Assembly: GCF_030381805.1 (NCBI RefSeq)
Contig: NZ_JAUDRH010000003.1
Span: forward strand, 310,001-374,000
Direction of reading: 5' to 3'
DNA length: 64,000 bases
DNA from: Chlorogloeopsis sp. ULAP01
GTDB lineage: Bacteria > Cyanobacteriota > Cyanobacteriia > Cyanobacteriales > Nostocaceae
A program made the position numbers and the translations under genes. Position 1 is the first letter of the stretch. Each line of letters starts with the position of its first letter. Below, piece by piece: positions 18,272 to 26,708 of this stretch. Below the pieces are notes generated by a model that saw nothing but the letters and a program-made list of their open reading frames with translations, had not been told where the DNA came from and searched no databases.

Positions 18272-18507
18272 GATCACCGTCTCAAATTTGGTTGATGAAA
18301 TGTTGGCAGAACGAGGATTTATTCCTAAAGAACAGATTCGCTCTTAATTCCTCTGGAAGAATTAGGATTGCAACCAGATCTGATGAATCAACAATTGATT
18401 GTCCTTCCAGAGACAGGCAAAGATACTTATCATTTAATTTTGTAAGCTTAAATCTCTAGATGAGCGATCGCCCACTTGCTGGATAGCCTCTTAAAAAATC
18501 TTAGGAT

Positions 18508-20076
18508 TTAATCCCCAGTTTCTAATCTGTTTTGTCGCTCTTGTTCAACTATTTCGGCTCTCTGTGTTATGGGCTTTACTACCCGTGCGATCGCTTCCTG
18601 AACAAATGCCTTAATAAATTCGTCGCGGCGATTGAGCTGAAACTGACGCTGAACAACTTCTGTCATGCCACCATCGCCCCAATCTTGATCGTTACGAAAA
18701 TACTCAATAAAACTTTTTCCGGCAATGCGTGTCAGATATGCTGCTGTTACACCTTGGATTGCCCTGCCAATAACAAAAGTACCGACATTCAATTGCAAAG
18801 CGGTAGAAAGTAACTGAATTGCACCTTTAACAATTCCTAAACCAGCAATTGTTTTTGCCAGAGAAAGCGCTAGTTCGCGCCCGCGTTCCATATTTAGTTC
18901 ACAACCGTAGACTCTGCCAAGTTCCACTACCATTTGGGCATTGACAGCAGCAGTTGCTAGCAAATCTACTACTGGTAATGGAGTCACTGACACCACACCA
19001 GCACCGATCCATTGATACCTGTCTACAATTTTGTCAGCTTGACGGCGACGTTGAGCATCGATGAGTTTCCGCGCTTCTTCTCCTAAGCGTAGGGATTGCA
19101 GAAGAATATTATCTGCGACTAAATCTTCACCTTCTGCTCGCAAAATTGCTGCCATCCGTCGGAGTAATGGTAAAATTTCTGGCTCAGGCTGGAAGATTTC
19201 CCCATTTTCTAATTGTGCAGATTGGGGATTAGCAGCGATCGCTACCACATCACCAGGAGCAATAAATCCCCGCACCCGTTGTCGCAATCGTGCCAAGATT
19301 ACTTCTTTATCTTCTTCTGTATATAAATCAGTCTTATTTAGGATCAGTACAGAACGCTTGCCGATTTCTGCCAATGCTCGCAATGGTTCATACTCCGATC
19401 GCCGTAAGTCATTATCCACCACAAACAACAGCAAATCTGCTTCTGTTGCCAGTTCTCTTGCTAGTTGTTCTCTCTCGGTTCCCGCTACCCCCGCTTCTAA
19501 AATCCCCGGCGTATCGGTAATTAAAATTTTCCGTTCTAAACCTTTCAACCGCAGACAATAAGTTTCACCTGCCTGGGTTGTTCCCATCGGCGCATCTACT
19601 CTGCCCACCATGCGTCCCATAATCGCATTTACCAAGGAGGTTTTGCCAGCACTGCCTGTGCCAAATACGACGACTTGAATTTCACCACGTGCCAAGTTCG
19701 CTTCAATTTCTCGCGATTTACTTAGTAATGCTTGGCGTGTCACTTCATCTTGAATTTGCGATACCTGTTGCCTTACAGCTTCTAAGGTAGAAGAAGCTGC
19801 TTCTGATTTAGCAGCAGGAATTTGCACTTGCCTAATTCTTCTGTTTCGGCGTCGGGAACGCTGCTCGCCTTCCCGAATAATCACAAAGTAATAAATAAAG
19901 GTGGCTATTAATGCTCCAATCAGGACAATTAGCAAAAACAGCAATAAATTCCCCAACAACGGAGAACTCCAGGTTAACTGCCCATAAAGCCGAGTTAGGG
20001 AATCAATCAACCATAGACTGAGTCCTAAAATGACGATCAGCCCAACGATGAGTGTGATGATGCGCGACAGAGGCAT
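18508..20076 (-). CDS. Era/dynamin-like GTPase with DUF697 domain
   Basis: Membrane GTPase of 522 residues. Two N-terminal membrane helices (about 8-28 and 42-68) are followed by a basic stretch (RSRRRNRRIR). A complete G domain lies at about 130-290: G1 GTGSAGKTS, G2 threonine in APMGTTQAGET, G3 DTPGI, G4 NKTD. The C-terminal third (about 340-470) is a DUF697-type segment with hydrophobic glycine-rich helices (WIGAGVVSVTPLPVVDLLAT). DUF697 GTPases are conserved in cyanobacteria and proteobacteria (YcjX-neighbour YcjF family) and are thought to work on membranes; the role is not established. There is no close partner. The minus-strand ATG is at 20076. Confidence 0.87.
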   Translation of the reverse strand: MPLSRIITLIVGLIVILGLSLWLIDSLTRLYGQLTWSSPLLGNLLLFLLIVLIGALIATFIYYFVIIREGEQRSRRRNRRIRQVQIPAAKSEAASSTLEAVRQQVSQIQDEVTRQALLSKSREIEANLARGEIQVVVFGTGSAGKTSLVNAIMGRMVGRVDAPMGTTQAGETYCLRLKGLERKILITDTPGILEAGVAGTEREQLARELATEADLLLFVVDNDLRRSEYEPLRALAEIGKRSVLILNKTDLYTEEDKEVILARLRQRVRGFIAPGDVVAIAANPQSAQLENGEIFQPEPEILPLLRRMAAILRAEGEDLVADNILLQSLRLGEEARKLIDAQRRRQADKIVDRYQWIGAGVVSVTPLPVVDLLATAAVNAQMVVELGRVYGCELNMERGRELALSLAKTIAGLGIVKGAIQLLSTALQLNVGTFVIGRAIQGVTAAYLTRIAGKSFIEYFRNDQDWGDGGMTEVVQRQFQLNRRDEFIKAFVQEAIARVVKPITQRAEIVEQERQNRLETGD

Positions 20077-20294
20077 GGTGGCAAATGCTAGTGGAACTAT
20101 TTACGCACATGCTTCTAATCTTAATAGTTCCAGTGTTTTTCAACAGAGTTAGAGAAAAACTTGTGTTGACGCGATCGCTCTACCAATTGCTAGAGGCATT
20201 ATTTGAATAAAACACCTTATTTTTTTTATAGCCGTATTAGCCAGCACTAAAAATTTGGTTTTGTTGGCATGAGTAAAAAGGGAGAAACAAGCTT

Positions 20295-20819
20295 ATGAAG
20301 CTTTTTGAGCAAATTATCAATGCAATTGACAATCCCAATCAGCAAGGCAGTACCAGTCAGCTGGGGGATATTCTCAATACTGTACAGCAATTGAGTAATA
20401 ATACTGGTACAAATCCATCTACCATGCAATCTGCTTTGGGTATTTTGGGTGGTTACGTGCGATCGGCTTTACGAGAAAAGCAAGCTAACTATGGCAATCA
20501 AGAAGCACAAGCTGTAGTCAATCAATATAGCGGCACCTCCCCTAATCCCCAAGCCGTAGCCAGCTTATTCTCGCCGATGATGCAACAGCAAGTGGCACAA
20601 GCGATCGCCCAACGTACGGGGATGAATGCAAGTATGATTCAACAATTACTGCCGTTGTTGGTTCCCTTAGTACTAAATTTTTTGCGAACTGGTGCAAATG
20701 CCCAAAATCCTCAAACTGGCGGCAATTCTGTGTTAAATTCCTTTCTTGATGCCGATGGCGATGGTGATGTAGATATAGCTGATGCTATGCAAACGGCTCT
20801 GCGGTATTTGGGCAGATAA
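20295..20819 (+). CDS. DUF937-family protein with C-terminal calcium-binding-like loop
   Basis: Protein of 174 residues. The N-terminal half is a helical, glutamine/asparagine-rich DUF937-like region (LGDILNTVQQLSNNTG, then ALGILGGYVRSALREKQ and MQQQVAQAIAQRTGMNASMI). A short hydrophobic helix LLPLLVPLVLNFL lies at about 120-133. The last 25 residues have the loop DADGDGDVDIADAM, which matches a dockerin/EF-hand calcium loop (acidic residues at 1, 3, 5, 9 and 12). No signal peptide is evident. Function is unknown. The start is ATG 20295 after a purine-rich GGGAGAAACAAG. A hairpin follows at 20891. Confidence 0.8.
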   Translation: MKLFEQIINAIDNPNQQGSTSQLGDILNTVQQLSNNTGTNPSTMQSALGILGGYVRSALREKQANYGNQEAQAVVNQYSGTSPNPQAVASLFSPMMQQQVAQAIAQRTGMNASMIQQLLPLLVPLVLNFLRTGANAQNPQTGGNSVLNSFLDADGDGDVDIADAMQTALRYLGR

Positions 20820-21179
20820 TTGATAATTGGTAGTTGGTTGTAGGTTGGAATAATTACTAAACAAAAACAACCAACACCTTCAGTTCCTCCAAACTCTCAT
20901 TGAGAGTTTTTAGAAGTCACTGATAAATTTACGTGTTGGCGATCGCATTTGTTGGAATGGACAATCTCTATAATCTTAAGAGCGAAATAATCAGGGAGAT
21001 TGTTGGTAATCAGACATTTGTGGACTATTGGGCGTCTCTTAATTTCCAAAGAGAATTGATAGTAACAATAGCAGTAATATTATCAGAGTATTAAATATAC
21101 AGCAGTTTGCGAGTAAATGAGGTACAGTGTCTAAGTTTAAAAGCTAGGTATTAAAGCTGCTTTTACTAGAGAACCATTT
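20820..21179. other. Intergenic, leader of NmrA-like gene
   Basis: Contains the terminator at 20891-20912, an HIP1-type GATCGC at about 20941 and AT-rich sequence. No gene is supported. Confidence 0.45.
20891..20912 (+). terminator. Terminator after the DUF937 gene
   Basis: AACTCTC and GAGAGTT form a 7-base stem with a three-base loop followed by TTTTAG. It lies about 70 bases downstream of the stop codon. Confidence 0.65.
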
Positions 21180-22055
21180 ATGACTATTCTCATCACTGGG
21201 GCAACTGGAAATATTGGTGGCGAAGTTGTCAACCATCTCGTTCAGCAGAAATTGCCGCTCCGAGCGTTAGTGCGCGATCGCCATAAAGCTTCCCAGCTTG
21301 AAGCACAAGGCATCGAACTGGCGCTGGGAGATTTCAGTCAACCGGATACTCTGGATGCAGCACTCCAAGGAATCGAAAAGGCATTTCTTGTCATGCCCAA
21401 TCATCCCCATCAAGTTGATTTGGAATCAAATTTTATTGATGCAGCTCAAAAAGCAGGAGTTCGACACGTTGTGAAACTATCTGTCATGGGCGCGGGTGAG
21501 TTGCCAAGTACGTTCCAGACGTGGCATCGACAGATCGAAGAACATCTTGAAGATTCTGGCATGAGTTGGACGCATCTGCGCCCCAATATGCTGATGCAAA
21601 ATATGCGCTGGTTTACTCAAACGATTGCCCAGAATGGAGCCTTTTACAATTGCGTTGGCAACACCAAAATCTCTCACGTTGATGCGCGGGATGTGGCTGA
21701 GGTGGCTGCAATTTGTCTAGCCGAAACAGGAAATGAAAATAAAAGCTATGTTCTGACTGGAGGAAAAGCGATTACATTTGATGAAATCGCTGCTATTTTT
21801 GCCAAAGCACTAGGTAGAGCGGTGAGTTATGTCGATCTTCCCCCCGCAGATCTCAAAGCCGCACGGCTGACAAATGGAGAGCCAGAGTGGTATTTAGATG
21901 CCGAATTGGAATTATTTACTTGTTGGAAACAGGGTGCAGGTACGGCAGTGACTCAGGCGATTCCAGATCTCACACACCATTCAGCCACAACTTACGAAGC
22001 GTTTGCTCAATACTATGCTCAAACCCGCGCCCAAGATTTCTTTTCAGGGAGTTAA
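21180..22055 (+). CDS. NmrA-like NAD(P)-binding oxidoreductase (atypical SDR)
   Basis: Protein of 291 residues with a Rossmann fold. The dinucleotide motif GATGNIGGEVV (residues 7-17) lies at the very N-terminus, followed by LRALVRDRHKA, where arginine favours NADPH. Then come ALGDFSQPDTL and KAFLVMPNHPHQ. It belongs to the atypical short-chain dehydrogenases (NmrA/HSCARG, QOR2-like), which sense or use NADPH. HMM-style active-site YxxxK is not present in the expected place, as is usual for NmrA proteins. The next gene starts two bases after its stop, so the two form an operon. It may act as an NAD(P)H:quinone oxidoreductase-like enzyme, but this is not certain. The ATG at 21180 is preceded by a weak GAGAACC. 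Confidence 0.87.
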   Translation: MTILITGATGNIGGEVVNHLVQQKLPLRALVRDRHKASQLEAQGIELALGDFSQPDTLDAALQGIEKAFLVMPNHPHQVDLESNFIDAAQKAGVRHVVKLSVMGAGELPSTFQTWHRQIEEHLEDSGMSWTHLRPNMLMQNMRWFTQTIAQNGAFYNCVGNTKISHVDARDVAEVAAICLAETGNENKSYVLTGGKAITFDEIAAIFAKALGRAVSYVDLPPADLKAARLTNGEPEWYLDAELELFTCWKQGAGTAVTQAIPDLTHHSATTYEAFAQYYAQTRAQDFFSGS

Positions 22056-22057
22056 TC

Positions 22058-22702
22058 ATGCAAACTGCCTTTGGACTTAATATTCCCACGATACTAGAGG
22101 ATGTTTGCCATCCTCAGAAAATGGCGCTTCTGGTTTACGATATGCAGGTAGGTATCGCACAACAGTTGCCCGATGGTGCAGCGTTTATTCAACAGGTAAA
22201 GAACGTCGTTGATGCAGCCCGAACTCATCAAATGCGAGTTTTCTTCTCACGTCACACCACATTGCCCAAGCAAGTAGCAGGGGTTTCGCAACTGAAAAGC
22301 GCTATGGCATTGCAGCAAGTTACGAATGTTGCAGAGGTTCAGCCTAACTTCTTGCCCGATTCAACCTCTCATGCAATTGTTCCTGAATTATCACCGCTCT
22401 CATCGGAAGTTGCATTTGATAAACTCACCATGTCAGCCTTTGTTGGCTCATACCTCGATTTAGCTTTACGCGATGCCCGCATTGAAGCGGTTGCGATTAT
22501 TGGTGCAGTGCTAGAGTTTGGTATCGAACCTACTGTGCGTCATGCGGCAGATCTTGGCTATGTTCCGGTACTAATCAAGGATGCGTGCTATTCTTTTTCT
22601 GAGCAGAGTCGGAAGCGATCACTAGAAAATCTTCAATCAATTGGTTTAACAACAGACGTTGAGACGTTTAATAAAACGCTAAATAAATTGCACAAAGCAT
22701 AG
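22058..22702 (+). CDS. Isochorismatase-fold hydrolase, catalytic cysteine replaced by glycine
   Basis: Cysteine-hydrolase-fold protein of 214 residues. It has the acidic residue in LLVYDMQ (about residue 28) and the lysine in FDKLTMSAF (about residue 126), both expected. The third residue is not: where most members have a cysteine (CVxxT), this protein reads FGIEPTVRHAADLGY, so glycine stands in its place. PhzD-type isochorismatases also lack the cysteine and cleave vinyl ethers, so an isochorismatase-like reaction is more plausible than amidase activity. It starts two bases after the reductase gene and has an AGGGAG ribosome site. The pair looks like an acquired detoxification or catabolic operon. 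The longer frame from 21887 is rejected since it overlaps the reductase. Confidence 0.86.
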   Translation: MQTAFGLNIPTILEDVCHPQKMALLVYDMQVGIAQQLPDGAAFIQQVKNVVDAARTHQMRVFFSRHTTLPKQVAGVSQLKSAMALQQVTNVAEVQPNFLPDSTSHAIVPELSPLSSEVAFDKLTMSAFVGSYLDLALRDARIEAVAIIGAVLEFGIEPTVRHAADLGYVPVLIKDACYSFSEQSRKRSLENLQSIGLTTDVETFNKTLNKLHKA

Positions 22703-22955
22703 CACACAGACGCAGTATAACAACGCAGTGGAGCGGAAATATCACCCTTTTGAGTGCCTTGTTGGCATTGCCATGGCTTTTTTGGCAGGATTGGAATTAT
22801 AAGATGAGAAGTTCGCAGGAAGAAGGTAGACAAGCAGGGTAAGATAACAACGGTGCAGAGGAGAAAAGAAAATATTTTTCTTCCCAACTTTCTAACTTTC
22901 AATCTTCCCATCTTGCTGTTTCACAGTGGCCGTAATAACGATAGGAATGGCAGAC

Positions 22956-24005
22956 ATGAGAAGAAATCTGGGATGGGTATCAAAAGATGATTTCGCTCCC
23001 AGGGATGCAAGAATACCCCAAAACAACTCAAGAACTGATGAACAACTGCTTGATGCTTATTCCCAAGCCGTTATCAATGTAGTGGAGAAAGTCAGCCCTA
23101 CAGTTGTGAACATTGATGTGCGAAGATGGCTAACAGGAAGTAGCCGCAATTATCAACCCTTCGCTCAAGAAGTACGCGGTAATGGTTCTGGTTTTATCTT
23201 CACACAAGATGGTTATATCCTAACTAACAGTCATGTCGTCCATGATGCATCCAAAATTCAGGTAACTCTTTCTGATGGACGCAGTTACGACGCCGAAATC
23301 ATCGGCGACGATCCGGATACTGATATAGCTGTAATTAGAATTTATGCGCCCAACTTGGTAGCAGCACGTTTGGGTGATTCGCAATCATTGCGAGTTGGGC
23401 AGTTAGCGATCGCGATCGGACATCCTTTAGGCTTCCAAACCACGGTGACAACAGGAGTAATCAGTGCCTTGGGGCGCTCTTTTAAATCCCATTCTGGTAA
23501 GCTAATTGAGAACATTATCCAAACCGATGCGGCATTGAATCCAGGTAACTCCGGTGGCCCTTTAGTAACTTCTCATGCAGAAGTTATCGGTATTAATACT
23601 GCAATAGTGATGGCAGCACAAGGTATCTGCTTTGCCGTACCGATTCACACTGCCAAGATGGTTATCCCTGTCTTGATGAAATACGGTCAAGTCCGGCGCG
23701 GTTACATTGGTATTGGTGGACAAAATGTGCAAATTTCTCGCCGCATCATGTTATACCATGAATTAGCTGTGGATACTGGAATTTTTGTGATGTACGTTGA
23801 GCCCAATAGCCCCGCCGAAAAAGCTGGTTTGCAACAAGGGGATGTGATTGTTGGTTTTAATGGTTTAGCCCTTCAAAATATGGAGGAATTACAGAAGCTA
23901 TTAACGCCAGAACGTGTGGGAGTGCGATCGCAACTCACTATTTTGCGTAACAATCGCAAGCTTGTAGTAAGTGTTGTGCCAGAGGAATCACCAAATAGAA
24001 GCTAA
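22956..24005 (+). CDS. HtrA/Deg-like trypsin-family serine protease with PDZ domain
   Basis: Protein of about 349 residues. The trypsin-type domain at about 45-240 has the full triad: histidine in LTNSHVVHD, aspartate in DPDTDIAVI, and serine in GNSGGPLV. A PDZ domain follows (GIFVMYVEPNSPAEKAGLQQ, then GDVIVGFNG, about 265-345). HtrA proteases degrade or refold damaged proteins. Most cyanobacterial HtrA, HhoA and HhoB carry an N-terminal export signal or anchor; none is visible here, so it may act in the cytoplasm. Possible starts are GTG 22926, ATG 22947 and ATG 22956. The AGGA at 22943 fits the last one best. A hairpin with a repeat motif lies at 24007-24050. Confidence 0.85.
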   Translation: MRRNLGWVSKDDFAPRDARIPQNNSRTDEQLLDAYSQAVINVVEKVSPTVVNIDVRRWLTGSSRNYQPFAQEVRGNGSGFIFTQDGYILTNSHVVHDASKIQVTLSDGRSYDAEIIGDDPDTDIAVIRIYAPNLVAARLGDSQSLRVGQLAIAIGHPLGFQTTVTTGVISALGRSFKSHSGKLIENIIQTDAALNPGNSGGPLVTSHAEVIGINTAIVMAAQGICFAVPIHTAKMVIPVLMKYGQVRRGYIGIGGQNVQISRRIMLYHELAVDTGIFVMYVEPNSPAEKAGLQQGDVIVGFNGLALQNMEELQKLLTPERVGVRSQLTILRNNRKLVVSVVPEESPNRS

Positions 24006-24006
24006 A

Positions 24007-24050
24007 AATAAGGCAGAGGGCAGAAGGGGAAGGTTTTGCTGTCTGCCTTT
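24007..24050 (+). terminator. Probable terminator after the protease
   Basis: AAGGCAGA faces TCTGCCTT with a purine-rich loop (GGGCAGAAGGGG and more), then TTTT. The GGCAGAGGGCAGAAGG part belongs to a common cyanobacterial low-complexity repeat, so the element may be a repeat used as a terminator. Confidence 0.5.
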
Positions 24051-24169
24051 TAACTGCTGCCTTTAGACAATTTTAAAATTAACAGGACTCACGCACGAGT
24101 TATGAAATAATAACAAACCGCAGAGAAGCCAGTGCGCCCTTGCGGGTTAAGAGATTTGTAGGAGAACAC

Positions 24170-24246
24170 TGCGCCCTTGGAGGTTCCCCGGAGGCGGAGC
24201 AACTCCTGCTCCACTCCGTTGTAGCAAGTGTCCGTGACACGGAGTC
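24170..24246. repeat. Palindromic repeat, copy with ACTCC core
   Basis: Starts at GCGCCCTTGGAGG and runs through GGAGGCGGAGCA, ACTCC, TGCTCC and CTCCGTTGTAGC. It matches 36410-36466 almost base for base, except that the 5-base core between GGAGCA and TGCTCC is reversed and complemented. Most of the 24006-24436 gap is made of this and related repeats. Confidence 0.85.
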
Positions 24247-24436
24247 AAGAGGATTTTAGAGGGATTTTGCGTAAGTCCTAATTAAGTGTGGCTCGTCAGT
24301 TATTATTAAAATTTCTCCGCGTCAGCCTATATGATCAGTCTTTAAATAGACATGATATAAAAATTGGAGTGAAGCGATCGCTATACTCAATCTTGGCATG
24401 AAAAAATTTGCTCGAAAATTAAGGAGCAGAGGTGCT

Positions 24437-25306
24437 ATGTCGCAATCAACTCGCATTTTGTTGCAAACAACTATCCCTACAACCGAGGATGACTGGAGTA
24501 TCTGGCGCTTTTCGATGTTAAAGGATTATTTAGCTTCTTTAACAGATGAAGCTGAAAACCCTTTATTTGAAGTGACAGCACGCGATCGCCAAACAAATGA
24601 CGAAGGAGATGATCCACTTTTAAGCACTCTTGATCAATCTGACTTCGAGCAACTATGGTTATTTGCTTTAGATGTTGGTGAGGGCTTAACTGAAAAGGAT
24701 CGTGCGGGAATTAATGCCTTTCGGCAACGTGGTGGCGGTATCTTGGCAACACGCGATCATCAAGACATGGGATGTTCGATGTGCGGTTTGATTGATATCG
24801 GCGATGTTCACTACTTCAACTCCAAAAATCCCGATCCAGATCAATCTCGATGCGATCGCGATGACCCTTATACTACTTATATATCTTGGCCAAATTATCA
24901 TTCTGGTGCTAACGGCGATTATCAAAAAATTATGCCTGTTGCACCTATTCACGAGTTATTGCAAGATATTGAATTTTTTCCCGCCCATCCCCATGAAGGT
25001 GGGATTGGAGTAAATGTCAATAATCCAAATGCACGAGTAATAGCATTAGGTAAAAGTTTGGTTACCGGTCGTGATTTTAATTTAATAGTGGCAATAGAAC
25101 ACTATAAAGATAGCCAAGATCAGATGCTCGGACGTGTCTTAGCTCATTCCAGTTTTCACCATTTTGTTGATTACAATTGGGACACAGATAAAGGCTGTCC
25201 TACCTTTGTAGATGAAGCACCAGGAAATGGTATGAAACAGGAACGACGTGCCTTGGAAGATATTAAAACCTATGTGCGTAACGCTGCTTTATGGTTAGCA
25301 CATTGA
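24437..25306 (+). CDS. Conserved protein, ThuA/class I glutamine amidotransferase-like fold suspected; function unknown
   Basis: Protein of 289 residues from the ATG at 24437, which has AAGGAG 10 bases upstream; an ATG at 24398 would add 13 basic residues. I do not recognise the family with certainty. The stretch LWLFALDVGEGLTEKDRAGI then FRQRGGGILATRDHQDMG resembles the glycine-rich strand-turn-helix of ThuA or GATase1-like proteins. Cysteine and histidine residues are striking: MGCSMCG at about residue 114, HPHEGGIG near 188 and SSFHHFVDYNWD near 240, which could bind a metal. There is no signal peptide or membrane segment. It stands alone, with repeats to the left and a gene remnant to the right. 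Confidence 0.65.
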   Translation: MSQSTRILLQTTIPTTEDDWSIWRFSMLKDYLASLTDEAENPLFEVTARDRQTNDEGDDPLLSTLDQSDFEQLWLFALDVGEGLTEKDRAGINAFRQRGGGILATRDHQDMGCSMCGLIDIGDVHYFNSKNPDPDQSRCDRDDPYTTYISWPNYHSGANGDYQKIMPVAPIHELLQDIEFFPAHPHEGGIGVNVNNPNARVIALGKSLVTGRDFNLIVAIEHYKDSQDQMLGRVLAHSSFHHFVDYNWDTDKGCPTFVDEAPGNGMKQERRALEDIKTYVRNAALWLAH

Positions 25307-25315
25307 AATATGTGG

Positions 25316-25577
25316 AACTGAGTAAAGCTAAAAATAACAGTGTTAAGCCCTTAGAGTGTTTACCCCAATTACTGGCTTATACATATAAAAGTCTAGAAAA
25401 TTGACCATCAGTTTGGGGTTGACTACTAATGGCATAGATTATCAGTTTGTCTCTATCCAGCGAGGAAATCCCCCTATTTATCAACTATTGCTAAAACTAG
25501 ATATAACTCGTCCTGATTTTTCAATTGAATTACTGCAAGTTCTCAAGGCAATTCACCATCAGTATAGTATTGAGTAA
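25316..25577 (+). pseudogene. Remnant of a restriction-endonuclease-subunit-like protein
   Basis: Part of the frame gives LECLPQLLAYTYKSLEN and stops; one frameshift later SLGLTTNGIDYQFVSIQRGN and PPIYQLLLKLDITRPDFSIE, LLQVLKAIHHQYSIE continue to TAA 25575. The pattern QLLAYxxxSxEN...GLTTNGxDYxFV is that of cyanobacterial proteins labelled type I restriction R-subunit-like (DUF-level). One stop and one frameshift interrupt it and its N-terminus is missing. Recognition is by eye only. Confidence 0.5.
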
Positions 25578-25630
25578 TTGAGTAGTCTTTTCTAATACCA
25601 ATTTTAAAAAAAATGTGACAAAGAGACATT

Positions 25631-25657
25631 GTAGAGACGTACTATGGCACGTCTCTA
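25631..25657. repeat. GTAGAGACGT palindrome
   Basis: GTAGAGACGT faces ACGTCTCTA around CTATGGC. Palindromes of this form are recurrent in filamentous cyanobacteria; a shorter cousin lies at 53533-53552. Confidence 0.7.
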
Positions 25658-25755
25658 TATCAGGATGTGTTGCAAACATTTTTTGAATCGGTATAGGATT
25701 AGCGATCACGTTGCTAGAAAAGGGATAAAGTAGAGCTAAAAATAAAATCATACGT

Positions 25756-26175
25756 ATGATAATTGTGTCTTGGTTTACATATGCACTCGTATCACTGTTT
25801 TTGTATGGTTGCTGGGGATTCTTCAGTAAGTTGGCAACTAATTACATTAACCCCAAAAGTGCATTAATTTATGACATTCTTGGTGCAATTTTTGTTGGTT
25901 TAGTATTTATAACTGTGAACAATTTAGAGTGGCGAGGAGACATTCGCGGCGTTTTCTATGCAGTTATAACGGGTGTTACAGGAACATTAGCAACACTTTT
26001 CTACTTGGTTGCTGTGAGTAAAGGTTCCAGTTCTATTGTTTTACCTTTAACATCTTTATATCCTGCAATCACCGTTATTTTGGCGTTTTTTATCCTCAAA
26101 GAACCTATGACTTTACGGCATGGCATCGGTATTATACTTGCTATCTTCGCTATTATCCTGTGTGCGGGAGATTAG
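25756..26175 (+). CDS. Half-size EamA-family (DMT) membrane transporter
   Basis: Membrane protein of 139 residues with four or five hydrophobic helices (about 4-24, 36-56, 66-88, 93-112, 118-137). It contains one EamA unit, with the final LTSLYPAITVILAFFILKEP and the conserved glutamate, where typical EamA transporters have two units and about 300 residues. Single-unit members are known and probably work as dimers like the small multidrug pumps, so it need not be a truncation. The substrate is unknown. An ATG at 25756 is the start. It follows the remnant at 25316 on the same strand. Confidence 0.82.
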   Translation: MIIVSWFTYALVSLFLYGCWGFFSKLATNYINPKSALIYDILGAIFVGLVFITVNNLEWRGDIRGVFYAVITGVTGTLATLFYLVAVSKGSSSIVLPLTSLYPAITVILAFFILKEPMTLRHGIGIILAIFAIILCAGD

Positions 26176-26243
26176 TTTTTCACAAACACAAGCGAGAAGA
26201 CAAACTGGTAGCGATCGCGTTTCCTCATATTGGTAAACAATCA

Positions 26244-26708
26244 TTAATTTGTATAACCACTTATATATTTAATTACAGGATCTGTTTGCACAACTTTACC
26301 ATTTTTGAGAATTTCGAGTACGGCACCGTTGACAACATATTCATAGTTGCCATTTTTAGCAACATATCCTGTTCCTTCTTCTACATAAGTTAGCAGGGGA
26401 CGGGTGCCTTTACCACTTCGCTTAGAAGTACCTATATAAAAAAGTTTGCCCAGCTTTTTGCAAATATAAATATTAAAATTAGGAGTTTCAATATAGGCGT
26501 CTAATTTTCCTCCTCCTGCATACTGTGGGCAAGTATATGCATTTGCAATGATGTCATTTTTCGCAGCTAAACTTTTAGTAGCAATAAATTCTGAGGCAAA
26601 AGCAGAATAAGTTGTATTAAATATTGCAGTCAATAGTGAAGCTACTCCACAAGTTGTAGTCAAAACAATCGAAAGCGATCGCTTTGCTTTCTGATTAACT
26701 TTGTTCAT
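26244..26708 (-). CDS. Secreted protein of unknown function
   Basis: Protein of 154 residues with a signal peptide (SLSIVLTTTCGVASLLTAIF, cleavage after AFA near residue 38). The mature part has two cysteines (TCPQYAGG and YICKKLG), which could form one disulfide, and a beta-rich lysine/glycine region (SKRSGKGTRPLLTYVEEGTG). I do not recognise the family. The start is an ATG at 26708. The 3' end faces the EamA gene 68 bases away. Confidence 0.65.
   Translation of the reverse strand: MNKVNQKAKRSLSIVLTTTCGVASLLTAIFNTTYSAFASEFIATKSLAAKNDIIANAYTCPQYAGGGKLDAYIETPNFNIYICKKLGKLFYIGTSKRSGKGTRPLLTYVEEGTGYVAKNGNYEYVVNGAVLEILKNGKVVQTDPVIKYISGYTN

Larger units (their letters stand above)
18089..18445 (+). 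pseudogene. Broken retropepsin-like aspartyl protease gene
   Basis: The reading starts at ATG 18089 (good AGGAG eight bases upstream) with MTTTRTQEMGVVTTTK and stops at TAG 18137. After the inverted-repeat element at 18135-18271, coding resumes as ITVSNLVDEMLAERGFIPKE then QIRS and stops. A second in-register fragment, IPLEELGLQPDLMNQQLIVL with PETGKDTYHLIL, ends at TAA 18443. In cyanobacterial small aspartyl proteases the first part precedes the VDTGA active site, and the second is the C-terminus. The active-site region of about 90 residues is missing. The family call is from recognised wording of the ends, so it is moderate. Confidence 0.6.

Noticed and set aside
19061..19561. 166-codon frame antisense to the GTPase gene
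   Set aside because: Shadow of the GTPase; arginine- and serine-rich composition reflects the opposite strand.
21887..22057. Longer start for the isochorismatase-fold gene
   Set aside because: This would overlap 170 bases of the reductase in another frame; the ATG at 22058 has a ribosome site and fits the family N-terminus.
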